A DNA stretch of 64,000 nt, from the NCBI RefSeq assembly GCF_900107455.1, contig NZ_FNQB01000002.1, forward strand, positions 868,001 to 932,000, given 5' to 3'. The notes beneath the pieces are model-generated. The model was given only the letters and a program-made list of their open reading frames with translations, was not told where the DNA came from and searched no databases. The position numbers and the translations under genes were made by a program. The stretch is from Asanoa ishikariensis. Its GTDB lineage: Bacteria > Actinomycetota > Actinomycetes > Mycobacteriales > Micromonosporaceae. Every line of letters begins with the position of its first letter. Position 1 is the first letter of the stretch. This document shows, piece by piece, positions 44,776-53,546 of the stretch.

Positions 44776-44780
44776 TCTTA

Positions 44781-44803
44781 CCTGCCGGGGCCACCCCGGC
44801 AGG
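44781..44803 (-). terminator. Hairpin terminator after the IlvG-like gene
   Basis: CCTGCCGGGG-CCA-CCCCGGCAGG is a perfect 10-bp stem starting immediately after the minus-strand stop at 44804. The tail (TAAGAATGG) is weakly U-containing. It separates the TPP enzyme gene from the helical-protein gene. Confidence 0.75.
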
Positions 44804-46426
44804 TCAGGCCAGGTTCGACGAGCGGGGATAGGCGTCGGCCGGGTCGGTGAGCACGTTGACGAGGTAAGGCACGCCGGCCGAGAAGGCTCGCTCCAGCGCC
44901 TCAGGGAGGTCGGCTGCCTTGCTGACCGTCTCGCCGGCGCCACCCATCGCCCGGACCACGTCGTCGTAGCGCAGGCCGGGCTGCAGGTCGGCGGCCACGT
45001 CGTAGCCGTACATCGCCTGCATGGGGTGCTTCTCCAGGCCCCAGATGCCGTTGTTGCCGACCACGATGACGACCGGAAGCTGCTGGCGGACCAGGGACTC
45101 GACGTCCATCAGGGAGAAGCCGGCGGCGCCGTCGCCCATCAGCACGCAGATCTGCCGGTCGGGGTAGGTGACGCGGGCGCCCATCGCGTAGCCCATGCCG
45201 GTGCCGAGGCAGCCGTACGGGCCCGGGTCGAGCCAGCTTCCCGGCACCGAGGGCTCCAGATAGCGGCCGGCGTACGAGACGAAGTCGCCGCCGTCACCGA
45301 TGGTCACCGCGTCCGGGGCGAGCACGCGGCGCAGTTCGCCGTACACCCGGGCGGGCTTGATCGGGTCGGTGTCGGCGGCCATCTCCTGCGCGTCGCGGGC
45401 CTTGCCGGCGTCCTCCGCGGTGCGCAGGGTGGCGATCCAGTCCTCGTGGTCGGCGCGGACGCCGGTGTAGTCGGCCAGCGCCGAGAGGATCAGCCGCAGG
45501 TCGCCGGCGGGGGAGACGACCGGCTGCACGTGGGTCGCGCGCTGGCTCGGCGCGTCGACGATGTGCACGACCTGGGCGGAGCCGAAGTCGCCGAAGCTGA
45601 GCCGGAAGTCGAGCGGGGTGCCGATCACGACGACCACGTCGGCGCCGCGCAGCGCGGCGCGGCGGGCCTTGGCGAACGCGAGCGGATGGGTCGGCGGCAG
45701 CGCGCCACGGCCCATCCCGTTGGCGATCACCGGTACGCGCAGCGTCTCGGCCGCCTCCCGCAGCGCGGCGACGGCGTTGGAGGCGTACACATCGGAGCCC
45801 GCGATGATGACCGGGTGCTGCGCCTCGGCGATGAGTTGGGCGGCCCGGGCGACCTCGTCCGGGTCCGGCTCGATCACGGCGACGTCGGGCGCCCCGGGCG
45901 CGTCGGCCTCGTCGTGCGAGAAGACGATCTCCAGCGGAATATCGAGGAACACCGGGCCGCGGTGCGGGGTCAGGGCGGCGCCGAGCGCCGTGCGGATCGC
46001 GCCCGGGATCTCGCTGGTGGCGAAGACCGTCGACGCGTGCTTGGTGACCGGGGCGACCAGCGGCACGTGGTCGAGCTCCTGGAGGCTGCCGGATCCCCAG
46101 CGCATCGCCGGTGCCCGGCCGCCGATCACCATCACCGGCGAGGCGTTGAAGTAGGCGCTGGTCAGACCCGAGATGCCGTTGGTGACACCGGGTCCGGCGG
46201 TCAACACCGCGAGGCCAGGGCGGCGGCGCAGCTTGGCGACGGCCTCGGCGGCGAACACCGCGGACTGCTCGTGGCGCACGTCGTAGATCGGGAAACCGCT
46301 CTTGTGCGCCGCGTCGTAGAGCGGGAAGACGTGGCCGCCCGACAGCGTGAACATCTCCTCGACACCCGCCGCGCGCAACGCCGCGAGGGCGAGTTCGCCG
46401 CCGTGACCCTCGATCCGCTCGCTCAT
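44804..46426 (-). CDS. Thiamine-diphosphate enzyme, IlvG-like (acetolactate synthase / acyl-CoA lyase family)
   Basis: 540 residues. The catalytic Glu53 is in VRHEQSAVFAAEA. GPGVTNGISGLTSAY and the TPP/Mg motif GDGAAGFSLMDVESLVRQQL, ending NNGIWG, are present. It resembles the mycobacterial protein annotated IlvG (Rv1820), down to a YPR(S/R)SNLA C-terminus. The family also includes oxalyl-CoA decarboxylase and 2-hydroxyacyl-CoA lyase, and no small regulatory subunit is nearby, so branched-chain amino-acid synthesis is not certain. ATG 46426 is preferred (GGGAG eight bases upstream; GTG 46432 is possible). Its promoter carries a 17-bp element shared with the etfBA promoter, which leans toward acyl-CoA catabolism. 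Confidence 0.8.
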   Translation of the reverse strand: MSERIEGHGGELALAALRAAGVEEMFTLSGGHVFPLYDAAHKSGFPIYDVRHEQSAVFAAEAVAKLRRRPGLAVLTAGPGVTNGISGLTSAYFNASPVMVIGGRAPAMRWGSGSLQELDHVPLVAPVTKHASTVFATSEIPGAIRTALGAALTPHRGPVFLDIPLEIVFSHDEADAPGAPDVAVIEPDPDEVARAAQLIAEAQHPVIIAGSDVYASNAVAALREAAETLRVPVIANGMGRGALPPTHPLAFAKARRAALRGADVVVVIGTPLDFRLSFGDFGSAQVVHIVDAPSQRATHVQPVVSPAGDLRLILSALADYTGVRADHEDWIATLRTAEDAGKARDAQEMAADTDPIKPARVYGELRRVLAPDAVTIGDGGDFVSYAGRYLEPSVPGSWLDPGPYGCLGTGMGYAMGARVTYPDRQICVLMGDGAAGFSLMDVESLVRQQLPVVIVVGNNGIWGLEKHPMQAMYGYDVAADLQPGLRYDDVVRAMGGAGETVSKAADLPEALERAFSAGVPYLVNVLTDPADAYPRSSNLA

Positions 46427-46456
46427 CGCCACTCCCGTCGTCGGTTCGCTGCGAGC

Positions 46457-46473
46457 ACCTTACTAGCCAGTAG
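46457..46473 (-). promoter_or_regulatory. Shared operator-like element, IlvG-like gene promoter
   Basis: On the minus strand it reads CTACTGGCTAGTAAGGT, containing TACT-(4)-AGTA as a dyad; TAAGGT may be the -10. It matches the element before etfB (CTACTGGCGGGTAAGTT) at 14 of 17 positions, in the same orientation relative to the gene. A TetR-type repressor of acyl-CoA metabolism is a reasonable guess. Confidence 0.55.
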
Positions 46474-46493
46474 GCAGCGAACGTGAAGACGAC

Positions 46494-48209
46494 TCACCTA
46501 AGCCCGTCGACCCAGCGCCGGATGCCCTCGATGATGTCGGTGTAGGAGTCGCCCGTGGCGTAGTGGAACGCCACCACGGCCGCGGCCACCGGGGTCGCCA
46601 CCAGCAGGGCGAACATCAGCAGACCACGCAGGAACCGGCTGAACCCGCCGCGCCGTCGCCTGGGTGCGGGCCGGGCCGGGGCCGGCCGGGGCTCGTCCCA
46701 GACCGGCTTGCGGTCGTCGCGGCGCGCGGGTGCCGGCTCGGGATAGACCCTCGGCTCGTCGTGGCCGGACAACGCGCGCAGGTCGGCGACCAACGCCGGC
46801 TCCGCGAGCGTGTCGCGGCCGAAGCGGGTCGGGCGGTTGGCACTCTTCGGCGTCTTCACCGGCACCGCGGCGCGGCCCGGCGGGAAGGCGGGTGCGGCCG
46901 GCAGCGGATCGGTGGCTGGCTCGAGCCGGGGACCGCTGCCGTTGCGGGCCGGGGAGACGGGCGCGCTGGCGACCGCGGCCGGCCTGTCGGGTGCGGCCGG
47001 TGAGATCGGCGCGACCACGGCCGGCGCCGCGAGTGCGCCGTTGGCCGGCTCGACGATTCTCGGGAACTCGCCGGTCACCGGCACCGACGCGGGCGCGCTG
47101 GCCAACACTGCGGTGGCCGCCAGCACGGCGCCCTCGGCCACCACGAGCTCGGGCTGCTCGATCACCACCGGCGGCTCACCCAGCTCGCGGTGCAGCAGGG
47201 TGGCCAGCAGCGGGATCCGGCTCGAGCCGCCGACCAGGAAGACGCCGGCGCGGTTGCCCTCCGGCAGCGCCGCCGCGTCTATCACGGCCTTGGTCACCTG
47301 CACGGTCTGGGCCAGGATCGGCGTCGCGACCTTCTCCAGCTCGGTGCGGGTCAGGTGGGCTTCGACGTCGCAGATCGGGATCACCAGGTCGGCCGAGGGC
47401 GAGCGCGACAACCGCTCCTTGGCCACGCGTACGTCGTCCCAGAGCTGCCGCTTCGCCCGCCGGTCCTCGACGGTCATGGGCGCGCGCAGCCGGGCCCAGG
47501 CCTCCGGATGGGCCGGCGCGTAGGTGTCGGCCAAGTGCTCGACGAGCGCCGCGTCGACGTCGAGGCCGCCCAGGTCGCCGCGGCCGTCGACGGCGAGCAC
47601 TTCGAAGCCCGTCGAGCGGCGGACCACCACGCTCGCGTCGAACGTGCCGGCGCCGAAGTCGTGCACCACCACCGCCGAGCCGATCGGCACGTCGCGGCCC
47701 AGCACCTCGGCGAAATAGGTGGCCGCGGCCACCGGCTCGGCGACCAGCCGGCCCTCGCCCAGGCCCGCCTCGGCGGCCGCGGTGGAGAGCAGCGCCCGCC
47801 GGGTCGCACCCCAGGTCGCCGGGCAGGTCAGGGTCAGCGTGAGCGGGGTGTCGGCGGTGACCTCGCCGGTGGTCAGGTCGCCGACCGTGCGGCGCCACTC
47901 CTCGGCGAGCCGGGCGAGCACCGCGGTGACCAACTCGGCCACCGGAATGTCGCGCTCGCCGAGCAACACGCTGCCGTCGTCGACCCGGCGCTTCGGGTTG
48001 GGCTCGAACCGGGCCGGGTCGAGCCGGGCGCTGTGCACCGCGTCCCGGCCGGCCACCAGCAGCAGGTCGCCCGGTGGGGCATAGACGGCCGAGGGCAGCA
48101 GGGGAGAGCCGTCGACCAGCAGTGGGCGCGCACGACCGTCGGGCCAGCGCACCACGGCCACCGTGTGCGAGGTCCCGAAATCGACCCCTAGCGCGGCCCC
48201 CGGCGACAT
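46494..48209 (-). CDS. Membrane-anchored Hsp70/DnaK-like protein
   Basis: 571 residues. Residues 1-370 form an Hsp70 nucleotide-binding domain (GVDFGTSHTVAVV, VVVHDFGAGTFDASVV, VFLVGGSSRIPLLATLLH). No peptide-binding beta-sandwich follows. Instead come about 150 Pro/Ala-rich residues, a basic patch PAPRRRRGGFSRF and one membrane helix (about 532-552), with some 18 residues beyond it. The ATPase domain should therefore be cytoplasmic and tethered by a disordered linker. Such truncated Hsp70s are common in actinobacteria and of unknown role, so classical chaperone action is unlikely. The start is ATG 48209. The gene is alone, between the TPP enzyme and enoyl-CoA hydratase genes in the same direction. 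Confidence 0.85.
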   Translation of the reverse strand: MSPGAALGVDFGTSHTVAVVRWPDGRARPLLVDGSPLLPSAVYAPPGDLLLVAGRDAVHSARLDPARFEPNPKRRVDDGSVLLGERDIPVAELVTAVLARLAEEWRRTVGDLTTGEVTADTPLTLTLTCPATWGATRRALLSTAAAEAGLGEGRLVAEPVAAATYFAEVLGRDVPIGSAVVVHDFGAGTFDASVVVRRSTGFEVLAVDGRGDLGGLDVDAALVEHLADTYAPAHPEAWARLRAPMTVEDRRAKRQLWDDVRVAKERLSRSPSADLVIPICDVEAHLTRTELEKVATPILAQTVQVTKAVIDAAALPEGNRAGVFLVGGSSRIPLLATLLHRELGEPPVVIEQPELVVAEGAVLAATAVLASAPASVPVTGEFPRIVEPANGALAAPAVVAPISPAAPDRPAAVASAPVSPARNGSGPRLEPATDPLPAAPAFPPGRAAVPVKTPKSANRPTRFGRDTLAEPALVADLRALSGHDEPRVYPEPAPARRDDRKPVWDEPRPAPARPAPRRRRGGFSRFLRGLLMFALLVATPVAAAVVAFHYATGDSYTDIIEGIRRWVDGLR

Positions 48210-48267
48210 GCGCAGAGCCTACCGGGAATGCGCCCGTTCCCGACCGTGACGGATCGGTAACCGACGG

Positions 48268-49041
48268 TCAGCGGCCGGTGAAGTCCGGCTTGCGCTTCTC
48301 GACGAACGCGGCCATGCCCTCGCTGCGGTCGTCGGTGGCGAACAGGGCCGCGAAGAGCTGGCTCTCCCAGGCGAGGCCCGAGTTCAGGTCCATGTCCAGG
48401 CCGCCGTCGATGGCCGCCTTGGCCGCGCGGATCGCCTGGGCGGGGCCGTTGGCGTACGGCCGGACCAGTGAGATCGCCTCCGCGTAGACGTCGGCGGCGG
48501 GCACCACGCGGTCGGCGAGGCCGATCCGCAGTGCCTCCTGCGCGTCGACCATGCGGCCCGACACCACGATGTCCTTGGCCCGCGCCGGGCCCACCAGGCG
48601 GGCGAGCCGCTGGGTGCCACCGGCGCCCGGGATGATGCCGAGCTTGATCTCCGGCTGGCCGAGCTTGGCGTCGTCGGCCACCACCCGCCAGTCACAGGCC
48701 AGCGCTAGCTCGCAGCCGCCGCCGAGGGCGTAGCCGGTGATGGCCGCGACCACCGGCTTCGGGATCCGGGCCACCGCGCCGAGCGCCGCGGACAGGTTCG
48801 CCGCCCGGGCCGCCATGTCCACGTACGACATCTTGAGCATTTCCTTGATGTCGGCGCCGGCGGCGAAGACCTTCTCGCCCCCGTAGACGACGACCGCACG
48901 GACGCTGTCGTCCGCCGTGGCCTCGACGGCCGCGGCCCGGATCTCCTCTTGCACCTGGGTGTTGAGCGCGTTCATCGGCGGCCGCTCCAGCCGGATCGTG
49001 CCGATTCCGTCGTGCTTCTCCAATCGGACAAGCTCGCCCAC
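48268..49041 (-). CDS. Enoyl-CoA hydratase
   Basis: 257 residues of the crotonase fold. Both catalytic glutamates are present: Glu111 in GGGCELALACD and Glu131 in GQPEIKLGIIPGAGGTQRL. The oxyanion-hole segment is AAGADIKEM. It hydrates trans-2-enoyl-CoA to 3-hydroxyacyl-CoA in beta-oxidation. The start is GTG 49041 with GGAGG six bases upstream. It is transcribed away from the DUF6232 pair across a 90-bp gap. EtfBA at 56 kb could accept electrons from the preceding dehydrogenation step, although no acyl-CoA dehydrogenase is in the window. Confidence 0.94.
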   Translation of the reverse strand: MGELVRLEKHDGIGTIRLERPPMNALNTQVQEEIRAAAVEATADDSVRAVVVYGGEKVFAAGADIKEMLKMSYVDMAARAANLSAALGAVARIPKPVVAAITGYALGGGCELALACDWRVVADDAKLGQPEIKLGIIPGAGGTQRLARLVGPARAKDIVVSGRMVDAQEALRIGLADRVVPAADVYAEAISLVRPYANGPAQAIRAAKAAIDGGLDMDLNSGLAWESQLFAALFATDDRSEGMAAFVEKRKPDFTGR

Positions 49042-49131
49042 GTCACACCTCCATGTGCTTATCGCGTTCGAGACACATTACGGGGTCTCCGACTGGGTAA
49101 CTTAGATGTGGGTCCTATCAGGTGGCAGGTG

Positions 49132-49593
49132 ATGATCACTTACTACAACGACCGTGCGGTGCAGGTCACGTCCCAGGCGATCCGGGTCGCCGACCGCAGT
49201 TACCCGCTGGCCACGCTGTCGCGGGTCTGGCACCGGCGCGGTGAGCGCTCCTGGGGCACCGTTGCCGGCCGGGGTGCGATCGGCGTGGCGCTGATCGTGC
49301 CGCTGGTCGCCGCCGGGCTCGGCATCGCGCTCGCGCTGCGGCTGCACACCACGATGACCATGACGGTGCTGATCGTCGGCTGTTCGGTGCTGGTCGGCCT
49401 GGCCGCCGCACCGCTGGCCGACTTCCTGCTCGGCCGCCTCGACATGTCCTATTCGAAGGGCGCCCGCGCGCTGGAGATCTGGGCCGAGGTCGGTGGCCGG
49501 CCCACCCTCCTGGTGCGCACCGCCGACGCCCTGAAGTTCGGCCAGATCTACCGGGCGCTGCAACGCGCGCTCGAGGCCGCGCCGAGGTATTGA
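49132..49593 (+). CDS. DUF6232-type small membrane protein (first paralogue)
   Basis: 153 residues. The N-terminus YYNDRAVQVTSQAIRVADRSYPLATLSRVWHRRG forms the family hallmark strands (pieces: VQVTSQAIRV, SYPLATLSRVW). Two adjacent membrane helices occupy about 50-98, and a cytoplasmic end carries RTADALKFGQIYRALQRALE. The function is unknown; the ends look like a split beta domain on the cytoplasmic face. ATG 49132 has AGGTG upstream. The next gene encodes a paralogue 22 bp downstream, and both end with the same FGQIYRA(L/V)QRA motif. Confidence 0.82.
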   Translation: MITYYNDRAVQVTSQAIRVADRSYPLATLSRVWHRRGERSWGTVAGRGAIGVALIVPLVAAGLGIALALRLHTTMTMTVLIVGCSVLVGLAAAPLADFLLGRLDMSYSKGARALEIWAEVGGRPTLLVRTADALKFGQIYRALQRALEAAPRY

Positions 49594-49615
49594 CGCCGGC
49601 AGCTTTGCTGAAGTG

Positions 49616-50089
49616 GTGACCGTCTATTACCGCGACCCGCACGTCCAGGTGACGTCCGACGCGGTGCGGGTCGACGGCGTCAGCTATCCGGTGACGGCGC
49701 TGGAGCTCGTCTGGCACCACCGCGGCAGTGGCACGACCCGCACCAGGTCCCGGCGGCTCGGCCGGGGCGTGCTCATCCTGATCATCTCGATCCTGCCGCT
49801 GGCGGCGATCGTCTGTGCCATCTCGCTGGTCTATTCCGCGAGCGACCGGGCGGCCTGGGGGCTGGCCGCCGGCGTGCTCGCGGTCGGCGTGATCGGCGCG
49901 CTGGCGCTGGCCCCGCTGGCCGAGGTGCCGCTCGGCTGGCTGGACCGGTCCTACGACCGCGGCAACGCGGTCAACGAGCTATGGGTCCGGTACGCGGGGG
50001 AGGACCGGCTGCTCCTGCGCACCTCCGACGCGCTGCGCTTCGGCCAGATCTACCGCGCCGTGCAGCGCGCCGTGGAGCAGCACGGCTAG
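49616..50089 (+). CDS. DUF6232-type small membrane protein (second paralogue)
   Basis: 157 residues from GTG 49616 (GTG 49613 directly before it is also possible). It shares the YYRDPHVQVTSDAVRVDG start, the YPVTALELVWHHRG segment, two membrane helices (about 53-103) and the RTSDALRFGQIYRAVQRAVE end with its neighbour. The pair is a tandem duplication that has diverged strongly in the membrane part, which suggests they may form a heteromer. The stop lies four bases before the 3' end of the convergent SARP gene. The function is unknown. Confidence 0.8.
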   Translation: MTVYYRDPHVQVTSDAVRVDGVSYPVTALELVWHHRGSGTTRTRSRRLGRGVLILIISILPLAAIVCAISLVYSASDRAAWGLAAGVLAVGVIGALALAPLAEVPLGWLDRSYDRGNAVNELWVRYAGEDRLLLRTSDALRFGQIYRAVQRAVEQHG

Positions 50090-50093
50090 CTCC

Positions 50094-53000
50094 CTAGGCG
50101 CCCAGGCGGGCCTGGGCCGTGACGAGCTTGGGCGAGGAGAGGTCGGCGTAGAGGTTGCGCGCCTTGAGCCACATCTCGGTGCCCGCGTCGACGTCGCCCC
50201 ACTCGACCAGCACGTCGCCGAGCAGCAGGAGCGCGTCCGCGATGCCCGGGCGGTGGCCGGTCTCCCGGAGGATCAGCAACGCGCTGCGGACGTCGCGAAT
50301 GGCCGCGGGCGGACGGCCCAGGTCGTGCGCGCAGCCGGCCAACACCCACAGCGCCCGGCCTTCGAGGATCCGGTAGCCGGCCGCGCGGGACTGGTCGAGC
50401 GCCGTCTCGGCGAGCCCCTCGGCGGCCTCGGGCCGGCCCTGCTGGCGGCGCAGGTCGGCCAGCGTGAGCCCTGCGCTGATCTCGGTGTGCGGGTACGCCG
50501 CCTGGCGGGACAGCCGGATCGCCTCGTCGAGCGCCTCGGTGGCCAGGCCGATGTCGCCGTTGCCGTAGTGGGCGACGCCGAGCGCCTTGTGCCCGTCGGC
50601 GAGCAGCCGGGGCCGTTCGGTCTCGACACCGATCTCGACCGCGCGCCGGGCCGTGCGCAGCGCGTCCGCGCCCTCGCCGCACGCCGCGTGCACCTGCGCG
50701 ATCGCGCAAAGGATCTCGCCCTCGGTGCGTCGGTTGGCGTTGCGGACCGCCATCCGCAGCGCGCCGTTGAGCGTGCGCCGGGCCTGGCGGTAGCGGCCCT
50801 GGTCGGCGCGGATCAGCCCGAGGCCGAGGAAGGCGATCGCCGACGACTGTGGCCAGCCGGCGGCCCGGTGCAGGCGCAGCCCGCGCTGGAGCACCTTGGC
50901 GGACTCTTCGAGCCGGCCGAGCGCCCAGTAGAGGCCGGACAGGTTGCCCAGCACGGTCGCCTCGGCCGTGCTGTTCTCGTTGCGCTGCGCCACCTCGATG
51001 CTGCCCTCGAACAGCGCCACCGCGTCGTGCAGGCGCCCGTTGCGCCAGTAGAGCAGCGCGAGGTTGCCCATCACCCCGCCCTCGCCGGTCTGCCAGCCGC
51101 TGGATCGGGCCAGCTCCAGGGCGCGCCGGTAGTGCGGCTCCGCGGCCGGCAGGTCGTTGCGCTGCGCGTGCAGGTCGCCGAGGCTGATCTCGGCCGCCGC
51201 GGTGCCCATCGGGTCGTCGTCGGCGCTGGCCGCGGCCAATGCCGCCTCGGCGATCGCGCGCCACTCGGTCGGGCTGCCGGCGGACCAGAGGAACGGGCGC
51301 AGCGCGTCGGCCAGCCGCACCGCGGCCTGGCGCGGGCCGTGCTGCGCGGCGGAGGTCACCGCCGGCACCAGGTTGGGCAGCTCGGCCGTGATCCACGCGA
51401 CGGCGTCGGCGGCACCCGGATAGGAGGCCACGGCGGGTGTCGCCGTCGTCGGCGCGGGCAGGCGGGAGAACTCGGGGTAGACCAGCCGGCTGGCGGTGTC
51501 GACGTGGTCGAGGTAGTAGCCGAAGAGCCGGTCGCGGGCCTCGTCGTGGTCGGGCTCGTCGGCGGCGAGCCGGCCGCGCGCGTATTCCGCGACGAGGTCG
51601 TGCAGGCCGTAGCGGCCGGTGTCGCGCTCGTTGACCAGGTTGGCCGCGACCAGCGCGTCCAGTGCCGGCCCGACGTCGGGCAGGTCGGCCACCGCGGCCG
51701 CCGGACCGGCACCGAACTCGGGCCCGGGCACCAGCGCGAGCAAGCGGAACAGTCGCCGGGTGGGTTGGGGCAGCGCCGCGTAGCTCAGGTCGAAAGCCGC
51801 CGAGACGGTGGCCGCCGCGTCGTGCTCGATGCCGAGCCCGGCCAGCCGGTCGCCGTCGCGCAACCGCTGGTTGTAGGCGGCGATCGGCGTCGGGCGCTCG
51901 GTGTCGACCTGCGCGGCCGCGATCCGCAGCGCGAGCGGGAGGTGGCCGGTCAGCGCGGTCAGCTCGGTCGCGGCGGCCGGCTCGCGCATCACCACGTCGG
52001 TGCCGAGCAGCCGGCCGAGCAGCGCGGTCGAGGTGGTCGGCGCCAGCACGTCGAGCGGCAGGGCGACCGCCCCGTCGACCGCGACCAGGCCGGTGAGCCG
52101 GTTGCGGCTGGTCACCAGCGTCACGCTGCCGTCGCCGGCGGGCAGCAGCGGCCGGACCTGGTCGGCGTGCTCGGCGTTGTCGAGCAGCACCAGCAGCCGC
52201 TTGTCGGCGGTCAGCGTGCGGTAGAGCTGGGCGGCCTCGTCGAGGTCGGCCGGCGTGCTGGCCGACGGCACGCCGAACGCGGCCAGGAACCGGCCGATCA
52301 CCTCGGACGGGCGCAGCGACCGGGTCTGCGCCCAACCGCGCAGGTCGATCGCGAGCTGGCCGTCGGGGAAGCGGCGGCGGGCCCGGTGCCCCCAGTGGAC
52401 GGCCAGGGTGGTCTTGCCGACGCCGGCCATGCCGGAGACGACCACCACGACCGGACCGGTGCCCTCGCCGGCGACCAGCGCGTCGAGCCGGTGCAGCGGC
52501 TCGTCGCGGCCCAGGAACGTGCGTGCCGGCGCCGGAAGCTGGGCCGGCGCGGTGCGTTCGTGCGTGGCGGCCCGCAGGATCCGCCGGTGCAGGTCGCGCA
52601 GGTTGGCGCCCGGATCGACGCCGAGCTCGTCGGCGAGCAGCCGGCGGGTGCGCTCGTAGGCGGCCAACGCCTCGCCGCGCCGGTCGGCCCGGGCCAGCGA
52701 GCTCATCAACTGCGCCTGGAGGCGTTCGCGCAGCGGGTGCTGCTCGGCCAACGCGCGCACCTCGGCACCGATCTCGCGGTGCCGGCCGAGCTCCAGCTCC
52801 AGCTCGAAGCAGTCCTCGTAGGCGGCCAGCCGCAGCTCGTGCAGCCGGGCGGCCTCGGCCCGGACCCGATCGCCGAAGTCGTCGCCCTCGTAGGCGGTGG
52901 CACCGCGCCAGAGCCCGAGCGCCCGGCGCAGCTCCCGGCGCGCGGCCTCGCCCTGCCCTTCGGCGCGTAGCCGGCCGGCCTGCGCGACCAGCGTGTCGAA

Positions 53001-53327
53001 CAGGTCGGCGTCGAGCTGGCCCGGCGGCACCGTGAGCAGGTAGCCCGCCGGCGACCGGGTCAACGCCTCGTCGCCGACAGCGCGCCGCAGGTGGTGGACG
53101 AGCACCCGGATGGCGCCGCGCCGGGTCTCCTCGCCGGCGCCCTTGTCCCATAGGGCCTCGGCGAGCACCGCCACCGACACCGGGCGGTTGGCCTCGACCA
53201 ACAGGTTGGCGAGCACCACGCGGTGCTGGCGGGCGGCCAGCACGATCACCTCTGGATCGGTGCGCTGCGTGCGCGCATCAGGCTCAGTGCGCAGCACGCG
53301 CAGTGGGCCCAGAACCTCGAATCGCAC
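50094..53327 (-). CDS. AfsR/SARP-family regulator: DNA-binding, BTAD, NB-ARC and TPR domains
   Basis: 1077 residues. Domain order: OmpR-type winged helix (about 1-100, VLAARQHRVVLANLLVEANR), bacterial transcriptional activation domain (about 100-250, ending DELGVDPGANLRDLHRRIL), NB-ARC ATPase with P-loop GMAGVGKTT (about residue 298) and TSRNRLTGL, then TPR repeats (about 600-1060). It binds direct repeats at promoters, usually activating secondary metabolism, with ATP and TPR ligands controlling activity. I prefer GTG 53327 (MRFEVLGPLRV), which has GGGAG five bases upstream, over ATG 53348. There is no biosynthetic cluster alongside, so targets are elsewhere. A tiny divergent ORF lies directly upstream. 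Confidence 0.93.
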   Translation of the reverse strand: MRFEVLGPLRVLRTEPDARTQRTDPEVIVLAARQHRVVLANLLVEANRPVSVAVLAEALWDKGAGEETRRGAIRVLVHHLRRAVGDEALTRSPAGYLLTVPPGQLDADLFDTLVAQAGRLRAEGQGEAARRELRRALGLWRGATAYEGDDFGDRVRAEAARLHELRLAAYEDCFELELELGRHREIGAEVRALAEQHPLRERLQAQLMSSLARADRRGEALAAYERTRRLLADELGVDPGANLRDLHRRILRAATHERTAPAQLPAPARTFLGRDEPLHRLDALVAGEGTGPVVVVVSGMAGVGKTTLAVHWGHRARRRFPDGQLAIDLRGWAQTRSLRPSEVIGRFLAAFGVPSASTPADLDEAAQLYRTLTADKRLLVLLDNAEHADQVRPLLPAGDGSVTLVTSRNRLTGLVAVDGAVALPLDVLAPTTSTALLGRLLGTDVVMREPAAATELTALTGHLPLALRIAAAQVDTERPTPIAAYNQRLRDGDRLAGLGIEHDAAATVSAAFDLSYAALPQPTRRLFRLLALVPGPEFGAGPAAAVADLPDVGPALDALVAANLVNERDTGRYGLHDLVAEYARGRLAADEPDHDEARDRLFGYYLDHVDTASRLVYPEFSRLPAPTTATPAVASYPGAADAVAWITAELPNLVPAVTSAAQHGPRQAAVRLADALRPFLWSAGSPTEWRAIAEAALAAASADDDPMGTAAAEISLGDLHAQRNDLPAAEPHYRRALELARSSGWQTGEGGVMGNLALLYWRNGRLHDAVALFEGSIEVAQRNENSTAEATVLGNLSGLYWALGRLEESAKVLQRGLRLHRAAGWPQSSAIAFLGLGLIRADQGRYRQARRTLNGALRMAVRNANRRTEGEILCAIAQVHAACGEGADALRTARRAVEIGVETERPRLLADGHKALGVAHYGNGDIGLATEALDEAIRLSRQAAYPHTEISAGLTLADLRRQQGRPEAAEGLAETALDQSRAAGYRILEGRALWVLAGCAHDLGRPPAAIRDVRSALLILRETGHRPGIADALLLLGDVLVEWGDVDAGTEMWLKARNLYADLSSPKLVTAQARLGA

Positions 53328-53346
53328 GGCATCTCCCGTTGTTACC

Positions 53347-53475
53347 ATGGCAAAGACGGTTACTCACGTTAGCGCACGAATGCTAGCCCTTGCCGGTTCA
53401 GCCAACGCAGATCCAACACTGGCCCTGCACAGTAGGCACCGGCCGCACCCGCCCAGCGCGCAACCGGCCGCCTAG
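53347..53475 (+). CDS. Candidate small ORF divergent from the SARP regulator
   Basis: 42 codons beginning MAKTVTHVSARMLALAGSAN and ending HPPSAQPAA. An internal ATG at 53380, preceded by the -10-like TTAGCG at five bases, would give 31 residues from a leaderless message. No domain is recognised. Support comes from position: it starts at the regulator's promoter and its stop is followed after six bases by a strong terminator hairpin, which nothing else nearby would need. Against it are the lack of a Shine-Dalgarno and the short length. Confidence 0.4.
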   Translation: MAKTVTHVSARMLALAGSANADPTLALHSRHRPHPPSAQPAA

Positions 53476-53481
53476 GAGGGT

Positions 53482-53506
53482 GACGCGGCCAACGGGGGGC
53501 CGCGTC
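53482..53506. terminator. Hairpin terminator after the small ORF
   Basis: GACGCGGCC-(AACGGGG)-GGCCGCGTC is a perfect 9-bp stem followed by TTCCCCTTGCC. It lies between the small plus-strand ORF and the convergent PLDc_N-type gene, 40 bp from the latter's stop, and may serve both. Confidence 0.75.
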
Positions 53507-53546
53507 TTCCCCTTGCCTCTGCCTGCCCGTTGCCGCCGCCTGCCTG

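Noticed and set aside
50094-53348. Biosynthetic gene cluster around the SARP regulator
   Set aside because: No polyketide, peptide or terpene synthase genes occur within the window; neighbours are small membrane and GNAT genes.
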